Assembly: GCF_002295115.1 (NCBI RefSeq)
Contig: NZ_NSFV01000018.1
Location: 62,001 to 126,000, forward strand
Length of the DNA stretch: 64,000 nucleotides
Direction of reading: 5' to 3'
Source of the DNA: Mesorhizobium sp. WSM4311
Lineage (GTDB): Bacteria > Pseudomonadota > Alphaproteobacteria > Rhizobiales > Rhizobiaceae
The notes below the pieces were generated by a model that saw only the letters and a list, made by a program, of their open reading frames with translations, did no database searches and was not told the DNA's origin. Positions 1-9,168 of the stretch are shown here, piece after piece (position 1 is the first letter of the stretch; each line of letters starts with the position of its first letter). The translations under genes and the position numbers were made by a program.

Positions 1-1914
1 AAGCAGTTCGCAGCCGGCTTCCAGCCGGCCAGGATCGGCTGTCACGGTTTTCAGAAGTGTGGCATCGAAGCGCGGGCCGATCACCGCGGCTTCCTGGGCC
101 AACCGGCGTACCTCTTGGGGCAGCCGGTCGACGCGGGCGAGCAACATTGCCTGGATCGTGGCGGGGATGCCGGTTGCGACCTCGCCTGCCACAATCCGCC
201 ATCGCTGGCCCTCGCGCACCAGTACACCGCGATCGATAAGGCCGCGAACGATCTCCTCTATAAAAAGGGGGTTGCCGCCCGCGCGCTCGAGGATCTGGTC
301 AAGAAGCCCTCCTGCGGAGTTTACCCAGCTCTCGCCGAAAAGCGCCGCTAACAGGCTGCGTCCGTCATCGCGGCTAAGCGGTGAAAGCCTGAGTGCTGTG
401 TGACTGACCCGACTTGAGTCGAGCTGGCCGTGGTCCGGCTCCGGACGATGCGTGACCAGCAACATCAACCGCGTGCGCTCCAACCTGTCCATCACGAAAC
501 GCAGTGCCTCGAGCGACACGGCGTCGGCCCAGTGCAGGTCTTCGACGACAATCAACAGCGGCGACAACGCAAGCCGCCGTTCGATGATTGTGCGGACTGC
601 GTAGAGAATTTGCCGCCGCAGCTGCTCGGGCTCGACATGCTGCAAGGTGGCATCGGGGTCGCCAAGACCAAGCACATGGTAGAGCAAGGGCATCAGCCGC
701 TTCGCCTCCTCGCCCTGCAGGCCGAGATCGGCCAGCAAGCCTGCGAGCTTCCCCCGCATTTCGTCCCCATTGTCGTTCTGCATCATCCCGGCGGCACTGC
801 GCACCACCGCGCCCAAGGCGCCAAATGATCGTTCGCCCAGCGGTGAGCACGTGGCCTGCCGCACGGCGACGTTGCGAAAACGATCCTCGTCGCCGACGCG
901 GGCGACGAACTCCTTCACCAGCCGCGATTTCCCGATACCGGCTTCTCCAACGAGGCGGACAAGTTGGGCCGAGCCGCTGCACGCCTGGTCAAGGCTCGCC
1001 AGCATTCTATGCAGCTCAGCGTCACGACCTATCATCGGCGCGCTGAGGCCGAGCGCCTCGAGCCCACGCGCCGCACGCGGCGCCGCAAGCGGTGCATCCA
1101 GCCGATGGACGAGCACACTGCCGGCCTTGCCGCGAAGCACGACATCACCCAGCGGTTCGTAGGAGAAGGCATGCCGGGTCAGCTTGTGAGTGAGCTCGCC
1201 TACCAGCACCTCACCCGGTGCGGCCAGCGATTGCAGGCGTTGCGCCGTATTCACGGTGTCACCGGTAACCGAATAGGATTTGGCGGTGCCGATGCCCAAT
1301 CCGCCGGTGACGACCGGACCGGTGTTTATGCCGATGTGGAGCAACAGCGGCGAGCCGGAGTTGGGCGCGCTTTCGCCGAGCCGCGCCGTCCGGGCGATCA
1401 TGTCGAGAGCGGCGCGAAGCGCACGCTCCGGATCGTCCTCATGCGCGACCGGCGCCCCGAACAAGGCAAGCAGTGCGTCGCCGATGAATTTGTCGACGAA
1501 ACCACCAAAGTTTCGCACGGCTGCCGTCAATTCCTTGAACAGTTCGTTCTGCAGCGCTTGCATCACCTCGGGGTCGAGCTGCTCGCTGAGTGTCGTGAAG
1601 CCGCAAAGGTCGGCGAACAGGACCGTTACCGTCCGACGATCGGCCTCTGAGACGGGTTGCAGCCCATCGCCTTCGATGTTCGGAAGCAGCGACGGAATTC
1701 GAGAAGGCGGCACAACGGTCCGGCTTGGTGTGGGAGCAGGCCGTTCGACCGCTTTTGCGGGCGCACCGACGCTTGCCCCACATTTCGGACAGAACTCGAA
1801 ATCAGGTGCGCAGAGGTAGCCGCAACTTGCGCATGGCACGGGTTGGCGCCTGCCGCACCTCGGACAGAAAGCGTATCCGCTCTCAACCTCGAAACCGCAG
1901 CCCGAGCAGTCCAT
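1..1914 (-). CDS. Zinc-ribbon class III adenylate/guanylate cyclase fused to AAA ATPase (3' end outside window)
   Basis: The frame is open from an ATG at 1914 to base 1 (638 codons, no stop), so the C-terminus lies outside the window. The N-terminus carries four CxxC knuckles (Cys 3/6, 17/20, 28/31, 42/45), a double zinc ribbon. A class III cyclase domain follows (about residues 90-270) with the metal Asp in LFADLCGF, a second Asp in KFIGDALL and the catalytic NTAQRL. A P-loop GEAGIGKSRL (about residue 325) and a Walker B-like VVEDLHWAD mark an AAA/STAND-type ATPase. Members make cAMP or cGMP and the ATPase part is thought to be regulatory; the signal sensed is unknown. GAGG lies 7 nt before the ATG. 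A cyclase is encoded divergently next door. Confidence 0.88.
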   Translation of the reverse strand, partial: MDCSGCGFEVESGYAFCPRCGRRQPVPCASCGYLCAPDFEFCPKCGASVGAPAKAVERPAPTPSRTVVPPSRIPSLLPNIEGDGLQPVSEADRRTVTVLFADLCGFTTLSEQLDPEVMQALQNELFKELTAAVRNFGGFVDKFIGDALLALFGAPVAHEDDPERALRAALDMIARTARLGESAPNSGSPLLLHIGINTGPVVTGGLGIGTAKSYSVTGDTVNTAQRLQSLAAPGEVLVGELTHKLTRHAFSYEPLGDVVLRGKAGSVLVHRLDAPLAAPRAARGLEALGLSAPMIGRDAELHRMLASLDQACSGSAQLVRLVGEAGIGKSRLVKEFVARVGDEDRFRNVAVRQATCSPLGERSFGALGAVVRSAAGMMQNDNGDEMRGKLAGLLADLGLQGEEAKRLMPLLYHVLGLGDPDATLQHVEPEQLRRQILYAVRTIIERRLALSPLLIVVEDLHWADAVSLEALRFVMDRLERTRLMLLVTHRPEPDHGQLDSSRVSHTALRLSPLSRDDGRSLLAALFGESWVNSAGGLLDQILERAGGNPLFIEEIVRGLIDRGVLVREGQRWRIVAGEVATGIPATIQAMLLARVDRLPQEVRRLAQEAAVIGPRFDATLLKTVTADPGRLEAGCELL

Positions 1915-2147
1915 CGAAAGACCTCACTAGCTACCGTGACGGCGTGATCGCGCTACGCACGTCACGGACAAGGTATTCACAAGGATGAACCGTTAGCCGT
2001 CGACCGGCAAGCGGCAGCGCAAATCGGCATCGAGCGATCCGTGTGGCTCCGTGGCAGGGCGCTGTCGATTCAGGCGGCTGCGTCCTTTGCGAAAGTTCCC
2101 TCTTCCCCTCTGTCTTCCTGCTATTGTGGGGACGAGGAGACGGACCG

Positions 2148-3914
2148 ATGAGCGAGAATCGCAAGCTGGCCGCAATCCTGGCCGCGGATGTCGTCGGCTA
2201 CAGCCGGCTCGCGAGCGCGGACGAGGATCGTACCTTGGCGAGGTTGCGGGCCCTGCGCAGCGACCTGATCGATCCGATCATCGCTGTGCACAACGGGCGG
2301 GTGATCAAGCGTACCGGGGATGGGGCGCTGGTTGAGTTCCGCAGCGTGGTGGATGCCGTGCGTTGCGCCGTTGAGGTTCAGAACGGCATGGTGGAGCGCA
2401 ATGCCGGCGTACCGCAGGACCGCCGCATCGAGTTCAGGATCGGTATTCATCTGGGGGATGTCGTTGAAGAAAGCGACGGCGACCTGATGGGCGACGGCGT
2501 CAACATCGCTTCGCGTTTGGAGGGCGTCGCGGCGCCCGGCGCCATCTGCCTGTCCGAGGATGCCTATCGCCAGGTCAAGGCGAGGCTGGACCTCTCGGTC
2601 AGCGATCTCGGCAGCACGCAGCTCAAGAACATCGCCGAGCCCATCCGGGTCTATTCGCTGCAAGTCGGTAGCGCCGGGACCAAGGCGACCCCGGAAACCG
2701 CGACGGGCAGGCCGGCGACGGCAGCGCCGCCGAAGCTGTCGATCGCCGTACTGCCGTTCACCAACATGAGCGGTGACGCCGAACAGGACTACTTCGCCGA
2801 CGGCATCTCCGAAGACATCATCACGGCGCTGTCCAAACTGTCGCAGCTCTTCGTCATCGCACGCAATTCGTCGTTCACCTTCAAGGGCCAGAACGTCCGT
2901 GTGCAGGAGGTGGGCGCGAAACTCGGCGTGCGGCATGTGCTTGAGGGCAGCGTACGCAAGTCGGGGAACAGGGTGCGCATCACCGCGCAGCTCATCGATG
3001 CAACCTCGGGCGGCCATCTTTGGGCGGAGCGGTTCGATCGCGAGCTGACCGACATATTCGCCGTGCAGGACGACGTGACGCAGCAGATCGTCGGTGCGCT
3101 GGCGCTCAATCTGACCGAGGGTGACCGTCAGCGGCTGGCGCCCGAGCACCCGCGCAACGCGGAGGCGTATGACTGTTTCCTGCGGGGCCGGGAGCTGTGG
3201 CACCGGCTGACGAAGGAGACCAACGTCGCAGCCCGCGACGTCTTGCAACGTGCCATCGACCTGGACCCGAACTTTGCCTCTGCCCACGCTTTCCTCGCAC
3301 TCACGCACGGACTCGACTACCTCAATAGGTGGAGTGCCTCGCCGCCGGAATCGATGGCGCAGGCGGAAGAGGTCGCAACGCGAGCGGTAACGCTGGATGG
3401 CAGCGATCCCTGGGCGCACTGGGCGCTGGCTATAGCCAAGCTGTACACACGACAGCACGATGGGGCCATCGACGAGGCCGAGCGCGCGATCGTCCTCAAT
3501 CCGAACTTCGCGGAAGGGCACGTCATCCTCGGCGAGGCGCTGTACTATTCGGGCAGACCCGAGGAGGCCCTCGAGAGTTTCGCCCGGGCGAAGACCTTGA
3601 ATCCATACTTTCCAGATGTGCTTCTGCATTTCCAGGCTTTGGCGGCGTTCCAACTGGGAAGGTACGAAGAGGCCGTTGACCTCTTGCTGCAACGGCTGGC
3701 TCGCAACGCTGTCACCGACGTCTCTCGCGCGCTTCTGGCCGCCTGCTACGGCCATCTCAGCCGTTTCGCCGAGGCCCGCGCGGCATGGCAGGAAGTGCTT
3801 CGCCTCAACCCCGACTATTCGCTGGAATACCGTCGCAAGGTCTTGCCCTACAAGAACCCTGCCGATTTCGAACTCGTGGTGGACGGGCTCCGCAAGGCCG
3901 GTGTCGTGCAATGA
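2148..3914 (+). CDS. Class III adenylate cyclase with TolB-like and TPR domains
   Basis: 588 residues. The N-terminal cyclase domain (about 1-180) has the metal Asp in AADVVGYSRL, a second Asp in RTGDGALVEF and GDGVNIASRLEG, so it should be active. It is followed by a TolB-N/FlgO-like domain (from LSIAVLPFTNMSGD, about 205-330) and C-terminal TPR repeats. This architecture is very common in rhizobia; partners and stimulus are unknown. I chose the ATG at 2148 because GAGGAG lies 8 nt upstream and the cyclase domain begins at once (MSENRKLAAILAADV); a GTG at 2043 would add 35 unlikely residues. It is divergent from the cyclase at 1-1914 and ends 12 bp before the convergent gene at 3927. Confidence 0.9.
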   Translation: MSENRKLAAILAADVVGYSRLASADEDRTLARLRALRSDLIDPIIAVHNGRVIKRTGDGALVEFRSVVDAVRCAVEVQNGMVERNAGVPQDRRIEFRIGIHLGDVVEESDGDLMGDGVNIASRLEGVAAPGAICLSEDAYRQVKARLDLSVSDLGSTQLKNIAEPIRVYSLQVGSAGTKATPETATGRPATAAPPKLSIAVLPFTNMSGDAEQDYFADGISEDIITALSKLSQLFVIARNSSFTFKGQNVRVQEVGAKLGVRHVLEGSVRKSGNRVRITAQLIDATSGGHLWAERFDRELTDIFAVQDDVTQQIVGALALNLTEGDRQRLAPEHPRNAEAYDCFLRGRELWHRLTKETNVAARDVLQRAIDLDPNFASAHAFLALTHGLDYLNRWSASPPESMAQAEEVATRAVTLDGSDPWAHWALAIAKLYTRQHDGAIDEAERAIVLNPNFAEGHVILGEALYYSGRPEEALESFARAKTLNPYFPDVLLHFQALAAFQLGRYEEAVDLLLQRLARNAVTDVSRALLAACYGHLSRFAEARAAWQEVLRLNPDYSLEYRRKVLPYKNPADFELVVDGLRKAGVVQ

Positions 3915-3926
3915 CAGGAGGCCATG

Positions 3927-5312
3927 TCAGGTCGCCTTGATCCCAGCCTGGCCGATCTTGCGCCATCGAGCGTTTTCGCGAACCAGTTTCAGGTCGTCGG
4001 TCGTCTCGGCAAATGTCCGCAATCGGTATTGCCGGAGCAGTTCCGGGAAAAGCGCCCCTTCCGGCAGGCCGGCAAGCTGCTCGCGGACCGAGATCTTTTC
4101 ATCGATGACGCGCATGCCCCAGGCATTTTCCCGAACCTGCAGCTCCGCAGCCAGATCGCGCTCTTCCGGCGCGTTTTCATCTAGCGCAGCCAGCAGGATC
4201 GAGTGGAAAAGCGCTACATAACCAATCTGTCTCAGGCCACCCACAACCCGCACGCGCGGCAATATGGCGAGGACGAGGAACATCAGGAACAAGTTCGGCA
4301 GCAGCACGCCGTCCAGCAGCGCCTGCCTGAGATGCGGCCGCTCGAACGGGATGGAAAGACCATGCGGCCTGTCAGGCTCGATCAGGTGCCCGTTCTCGAG
4401 GACGAGCTTGCGCACGCGCTCCTCGCGGATGCCCCAGAAATAAGCCGTGGCATTGGGCAGGAATCTGCCAAATGGGGTCGATGCGGCCTCTTGCAAGGCA
4501 CGGTCGAGACGCTGGCGCCTTGCGGGCTCAATGAGCAGTCTGGACAGGAGGCTGCCGTCATATTCCAGATGCCGAGCCATGGCAGCCGCGGCGAGCCGAT
4601 CATCGATGAAAACCGGCAGGGCCATGCCGGAACGATCCCAACTGGCGACTAGGTCTTCGTTGAGCTCTGTGAGCGCATCGGCGGCGGTTGCAAACACCTT
4701 GTCCTGGCTGGCGAGCAGTGTGCCCAGCCAGCGACTGGCGTCCGTCTCATTGCCCACCGCTTCGAGCGCGCTCGTGTTGAGGGTGACGGGACCGGCCGCG
4801 CAGGCGCTTTTGCGGCACAGCTTGTGGCGCCCCATGCCGAACAGGTTGACCTTGTCGTCGCCGACATCGAGCCATCCCGGCCCCTCCCGGCCAACTGTCT
4901 CCATGGTCATCGTCGTTCCCATGAAGCTGAAGAAGACGGACAGCCCGTTTTCGACCGCGCCGAGCCAGGCAAGCAGGTGGGCGTCGAAGGTGATCCGGTC
5001 CATCAGAAGCAGGCAGTGCAGGCCTGACTGAATCACCGGTCTGTGCTCGAACTCTTCGAGGGCCTTGCCGATCTCTTCAGGCTGCATGATCACGCCGAGG
5101 CGCTGCTGCAGGACGTCGCGCAGGATTGAGCGGGCAGCGATCGCCGGGCTCGATGCAGGCCTTGGCAAGGGCCGCCACAGATGGCGGGCGTATTCGGAAA
5201 CCGGTGCATTCCAGTTCTGCTCAATGTCACGCACAACTTCCGGGCAAAGCAGCGACAGCACAGCCAGAATGTCCGCCGGAGGCGCAGAGGTAGGGTCAAG
5301 GACGGCAGTCAT
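3927..5312 (-). CDS. Hypothetical protein, 461 residues, family not recognised
   Basis: A long open frame with normal high-GC codon use and an ATG start at 5312. I do not recognise the family. Visible features are a mostly helical, Leu/Ala-rich composition, one hydrophobic stretch near residue 345 (LLPNLFLMFLVLAILPRV) that could be a membrane segment, and a Cys-containing patch near residue 165 (GMGRHKLCRKSACAA). There is no signal peptide. It converges with the cyclase ending at 3914. It may be a biosynthetic or membrane-associated protein, but no function can be assigned from sequence. Confidence 0.7.
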   Translation of the reverse strand: MTAVLDPTSAPPADILAVLSLLCPEVVRDIEQNWNAPVSEYARHLWRPLPRPASSPAIAARSILRDVLQQRLGVIMQPEEIGKALEEFEHRPVIQSGLHCLLLMDRITFDAHLLAWLGAVENGLSVFFSFMGTTMTMETVGREGPGWLDVGDDKVNLFGMGRHKLCRKSACAAGPVTLNTSALEAVGNETDASRWLGTLLASQDKVFATAADALTELNEDLVASWDRSGMALPVFIDDRLAAAAMARHLEYDGSLLSRLLIEPARRQRLDRALQEAASTPFGRFLPNATAYFWGIREERVRKLVLENGHLIEPDRPHGLSIPFERPHLRQALLDGVLLPNLFLMFLVLAILPRVRVVGGLRQIGYVALFHSILLAALDENAPEERDLAAELQVRENAWGMRVIDEKISVREQLAGLPEGALFPELLRQYRLRTFAETTDDLKLVRENARWRKIGQAGIKAT

Positions 5313-5404
5313 TGGTCCCGTCTAGCCGCTTGCGGTGCAAACGCCAAGGGAGACCAGACTCGGCACGAATTGTTGGATTGGCAGTTGAGGCCCGACAGCG
5401 GATC

Positions 5405-5929
5405 TTAGAACCGCAGCCGGGCCATGCTCAGGAGGTCGTGGTACCGCCCGTTGGTAAAACCGGCCTTCACATGCCGGCCTTCGACCTCAAAGCCGTGGCT
5501 TGCGTAAAGACGGATGGCCGGTTCGTTGTCGGCATAGACGGTCAATTCGACCCGCTTCAAGGCGCGCCAATTGTCGGCCACGTCAAGCAACGCGCCAAGA
5601 ATGGCCGAGCCAATCCCCTTGCCGACAAAGGCATCGTCAAGGCCGATATTGATCTCGCCGATATGCGAACGGCGCGGCGAACCCTGCACGACCAGGCTGC
5701 CATGGCCCACGACCCTGTCGTCCAATTCCGCAACGATCCAGGTGGTTTCCTGGCCGGACTTGGCGATGCGCCGTTCCACCTGCTCCACCCTCTCGAAAGG
5801 CATCCTGAGCGTGCCCTCACGGAAGCCCGGCATGTTGAAGATGGCGCAAAGCGCCTCCGCATCGCTTGGCCGGACGGACCGGATTTGCGGCTGGATCTTC
5901 TCGGGGGATGGCGAGGTGGTGCTGGTCAT
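5405..5929 (-). CDS. GNAT-family N-acetyltransferase
   Basis: 174 residues from the ATG at 5929. The acetyl-CoA-binding loop is seen as VGKGIGSAILGALL (the R/QxxGxG/A motif), preceded by the beta strands IWVAELDDRVVGHGSLV-type and followed by VELTVYADNEPAIRLYASHGFEVEG, the classic C-terminal half of RimI-like GNATs. It transfers an acetyl group from acetyl-CoA to an amine; the substrate is unknown. An upstream start at 5977 is possible, but the extra 16 residues are Cys/Arg-rich and unlike the family. Confidence 0.85.
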   Translation of the reverse strand: MTSTTSPSPEKIQPQIRSVRPSDAEALCAIFNMPGFREGTLRMPFERVEQVERRIAKSGQETTWIVAELDDRVVGHGSLVVQGSPRRSHIGEINIGLDDAFVGKGIGSAILGALLDVADNWRALKRVELTVYADNEPAIRLYASHGFEVEGRHVKAGFTNGRYHDLLSMARLRF

Positions 5930-6002
5930 GGCGTTCCGGTGAAGGCAAGAGGCCCGGCACGATGCACCGGACTGCACCTGAAAATCCAGCCGTCTCTACA
6001 AC

Positions 6003-6857
6003 CTATGATGCCGATTGCGCGCTGAAATACCGGAAGGCGCCGTAGAGTTTGAAGGCGCCGCTGACGCCGATCCAACCGAAAAGGGCGAGCCAGCACAATG
6101 TCCCGGTCGCCGTCCAGCCGATCCGGTGCACGGCGGCGTCGGTGATGACGAGGCCAAGGATGGCAAGCAGGCCAACCAGAAACTGCGCCAGGCCGAGCAC
6201 CAGCAGTTCCTCGCGCGGCGCGCTTTTCCAGACGAGATATACGCCGCCAGCGCCAGCGAGGAAGATGGCGCTGTAGACCTGGGCGTGGAAGGGATCGACC
6301 GACCATGGCCAGGTGCGGCTGACCATCAGGGGATACAGCAGCATGCCGACGCCATAGAGCCCAAGGATCGTCGTTTCCGCCAACATGTAGCCGCGCCATG
6401 CGGGATTCAAAGTCACGCCTTTCGCTGAAGGGCGGGCCCTGGCCTGCCACAGGAACAGCCCGGATACCGCGGCCGAGGCAAGATAGACCAGGAACCAGAG
6501 CCAGGTCGCTTTTCGCTCGAAGTCGAAATAGCCGAGATTGATCAACGAAACCGCCGACACGATGACGGTGAAGATGAAGGCCATGACGAGCACCAGCCTG
6601 CCGGGCGACCACCGGTTCCAGAACAAGAGCGCCGCCATCACCGCCATTTCGGCGGTGTAGAAGCCGCCGAGGAAGCGGGCACTGAATGGCGTGACTGGCC
6701 AGGGCCAGCGCGGCTTGACCAGGGCCGGCGCGAAAAACAGGCCTGCGCCGACGATCAGGACGATGATAACCCCTGCGGAGAAAAGGCGCAGAGCCGCAGG
6801 AAATGGCGGGTTGTCGGATGTCGGCATGGGAGACGGTCCCAAAGATGAATGCCCCAT
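6003..6857 (-). CDS. Multi-pass integral membrane protein of unknown function
   Basis: 284 residues, about seven to eight hydrophobic helices with short loops (for example LFSAGVIIVLIVGAGLFFA near residue 25, LVLVMAFIFTVIVSAVSLI near 90, ELLVLGLAQFLVGLLAILGL near 225). There is no recognisable catalytic motif. It is likely an inner-membrane protein. The start is ambiguous: ATGs at 6857 and 6827 are both in frame and neither has a good Shine-Dalgarno. It lies 73 bp upstream of the acetyltransferase start on the same strand. Confidence 0.7.
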   Translation of the reverse strand: MGHSSLGPSPMPTSDNPPFPAALRLFSAGVIIVLIVGAGLFFAPALVKPRWPWPVTPFSARFLGGFYTAEMAVMAALLFWNRWSPGRLVLVMAFIFTVIVSAVSLINLGYFDFERKATWLWFLVYLASAAVSGLFLWQARARPSAKGVTLNPAWRGYMLAETTILGLYGVGMLLYPLMVSRTWPWSVDPFHAQVYSAIFLAGAGGVYLVWKSAPREELLVLGLAQFLVGLLAILGLVITDAAVHRIGWTATGTLCWLALFGWIGVSGAFKLYGAFRYFSAQSAS

Positions 6858-7031
6858 GACCCATCATAGTGCCGCTTGCGGCTGTTGAAAATCGGCCGAA
6901 TGGAAATGAATTGTCACCCGGCTTATCTACTCGAATGGCCATACGGTCCGTTTCGAAGTAAAATAGAACACCCGGATTAAAGAGCGGTCCGGTCAACACG
7001 CCGCGGGGGTGCATTTTCCGGAGCCTGCACG

Positions 7032-8447
7032 ATGAACGAAGCTCAGGACCTGTTCTCGCTTCTGCGGCAATCGACCGATGTCGATCCACAGGCAATCGAC
7101 GCGATCAAGCGAACAATCGCGGAGGGCAAGGACCGCGAACTTTGCCGCATCAACGCGCCAGCCTTCGCCAGCAAGCATGGCCTCGACGAGGAACGCACCA
7201 TAGGCGCGTTTCTCCATGCGGCGCGGGTGGGCATCTTTGACATTTCCTGGAATGTTCTGTGTCCCGGCTGTGGCGGCGTGCTCGACACCAATGCAACGCT
7301 GAAAACCATGCAGAAGGAAGAATACACCTGCGCGCTGTGCGCCGAGGGCTATTCGCCGACCCTCGACGAGATGGTCGAGGTGACATTCACCGTCAGTCCC
7401 CGCATGCGCAGGATTGCCGCCCACAATCCACACGAACTGCCGTTGGTGGAATATTTCCGCCAGATCTACTGGGCGTCCGGCGTCGATCTGCCGGATGAGG
7501 ATTTCGCGAAAAAGATTGAAGCGTTCTCGCTGGAGGATATCGAGCTTGCGCCCGGTGAAAAGGCGGTTCTGCCCATACAGCTTCCGTCCCAATTCATCAT
7601 CGTGTTCGAGCCGGTCACCCACTCAGCGCAGTTCATCGACGTCAAGGGCGAACCAACAAAGGAGCGCCGAAGCCTCTCCTTGGTCTTTGACCGCGACCAT
7701 GTCCAGAACCAGACGCTGGAGATGCAACCCGGCCCGTTGCGCATTTTGCTGGAAAACAGGACCGACACCCGCGTGCTGCCGACGGTCTTTATCGCTGGCC
7801 AGCAATTGCATGATCTCCTCGGTAAACGCCGGCCCTTCCTCACCGCCAAGCGCCTGCTCACCAACCAGACGTTCCGCGATCTCTATCGCGCGGATACGCT
7901 CGACATCAACCAGCGCCTGAAGATCACCAGCCTGACCTTCCTGTTCACCGACCTGCGCGGATCGACCGCGCTTTACGAGCGGGTGGGCGACCTTTCGGCC
8001 TTCGATCTCGTACGCGCGCATTTCCAGGTGCTGCACGAGATCGTCGCGGCGGAGGCAGGCGCGGTGGTGAAGACGATCGGCGATGCGGTGATGGCGACCT
8101 TCGCGACGCCTGATCGCGCGATAGCTGCGGCCCTCAGGATGCGCGATGCCATGCGTGCGCTCAATGACAAGAGCGGGCGCGAGGATCTGCTGCTCAAGAT
8201 CGGGGTCCATGCCGGCCCCTGCATCGCGGTGTCCATGAACGAGCGACAGGACTATTTCGGCCAGACGGTCAACATTGCTTCGCGGGTCCAGAACCTTGCC
8301 AACGCACAGGCGATCTTCGCCACTCGTGCTGTGGTCGACGACGATCTCACCGCCGATCTGCTGCGCAGGAACGCGCTGACGCCCGTGCCTCACGAAGTCT
8401 CGCTGCGCGGCATTGAGCGGGAAATAGCAGTATATACGATTCCTTGA
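7032..8447 (+). CDS. DUF5939-type class III adenylate cyclase with CxxC zinc knuckle
   Basis: 471 residues. The N-terminal region (about 1-290) matches my recollection of DUF5939 regulators and carries paired knuckles CPGC and CALC (about 77-102), probably binding zinc. The C-terminal cyclase domain has the metal Asp in FLFTDLRGST, the second Asp in KTIGDAVMAT and the NIASR catalytic motif (FGQTVNIASRVQN). All key residues are present, so it should make cAMP. ATG at 7032; a GGAG lies about 11 nt upstream. It stands alone between genes of the other strand. Confidence 0.9.
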   Translation: MNEAQDLFSLLRQSTDVDPQAIDAIKRTIAEGKDRELCRINAPAFASKHGLDEERTIGAFLHAARVGIFDISWNVLCPGCGGVLDTNATLKTMQKEEYTCALCAEGYSPTLDEMVEVTFTVSPRMRRIAAHNPHELPLVEYFRQIYWASGVDLPDEDFAKKIEAFSLEDIELAPGEKAVLPIQLPSQFIIVFEPVTHSAQFIDVKGEPTKERRSLSLVFDRDHVQNQTLEMQPGPLRILLENRTDTRVLPTVFIAGQQLHDLLGKRRPFLTAKRLLTNQTFRDLYRADTLDINQRLKITSLTFLFTDLRGSTALYERVGDLSAFDLVRAHFQVLHEIVAAEAGAVVKTIGDAVMATFATPDRAIAAALRMRDAMRALNDKSGREDLLLKIGVHAGPCIAVSMNERQDYFGQTVNIASRVQNLANAQAIFATRAVVDDDLTADLLRRNALTPVPHEVSLRGIEREIAVYTIP

Positions 8448-8478
8448 AGACTTGGTCCCTGAAGACTCGTCTCCGCCC

Positions 8479-8958
8479 TCACACGCGCCTGGAGAGAAAA
8501 TAACGATCGGCGGGCTCCGAGGTTGGCGGCGGGAGGCGTTGCAACTGCGGGTGATCGAGCGGTGTGCCGCTGACCGCGAAGCCGCCGACGCGAAGCATTC
8601 GCGCAATCAGATCGGGAAGCCAGGTATTGGTCACTGCATCGCGATCGTCATAGCCGGTGCCGATGTCGGCATGAACAAGAGCGGCATCGATGCCGATGAA
8701 CCTCTTCGCTGTCTCGCGTATCTCACCGAGCACGAGGTTTTCAGCTTCGGGAATTGAGCTGGCGTGTGCGCCCACTTCGCGGTCGAACACCACGATCCGG
8801 CGTCCGGGTAGGCGCTCGCGCAGATGATGGAACGTCCGGCCATTGCCGAGGCCCAGCTCGAGCACGAGCCCCTCCATCTTCGCCACCTCGACGCAGACTT
8901 GGTCGAGAATGTCGCGCTGTGCGGTCATCCTGCTGATGAAATTCTCAAGGCGACTCAT
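8479..8958 (-). CDS. Small class I SAM-dependent methyltransferase
   Basis: 159 residues. The SAM-binding motif I is seen as LVLELGLGNGRTFHHLRE, followed by an acidic end of strand 2 (IVVFDRE) and the motif-IV-like region ALVHADIGTGYDD. The family is short and Rossmann-like; its substrate is unknown. The ATG at 8958 is followed by a 210-bp spacer to the next gene upstream, in which I see nothing else. It converges with the cyclase ending at 8447. Confidence 0.8.
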   Translation of the reverse strand: MSRLENFISRMTAQRDILDQVCVEVAKMEGLVLELGLGNGRTFHHLRERLPGRRIVVFDREVGAHASSIPEAENLVLGEIRETAKRFIGIDAALVHADIGTGYDDRDAVTNTWLPDLIARMLRVGGFAVSGTPLDHPQLQRLPPPTSEPADRYFLSRRV

Positions 8959-9168
8959 GTGCGTTTGTGTGTCCTCAACCAGCTAAAGAGATCGGCGATG
9001 CCCGCGACCAGAACGGGTCGCGGGTGAAACCCTGGGGCGACGTGTCAAGCCCCGATCGAGTCTCGCCGCATATAGAGGCGAACGATGGAAACCGCAACAA
9101 CCGAGCAGGCAGCCGACAAGGATCATACCGGGTGGAGCCGGCGGCCGGCGCGCGGCGGAGTAGCGATG

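Noticed and set aside
2121..3911. Long open frame antisense to the TPR cyclase
   Set aside because: It mirrors a gene with clear motifs; its Arg/His-rich translation has no family features. High-GC codon bias creates such frames.
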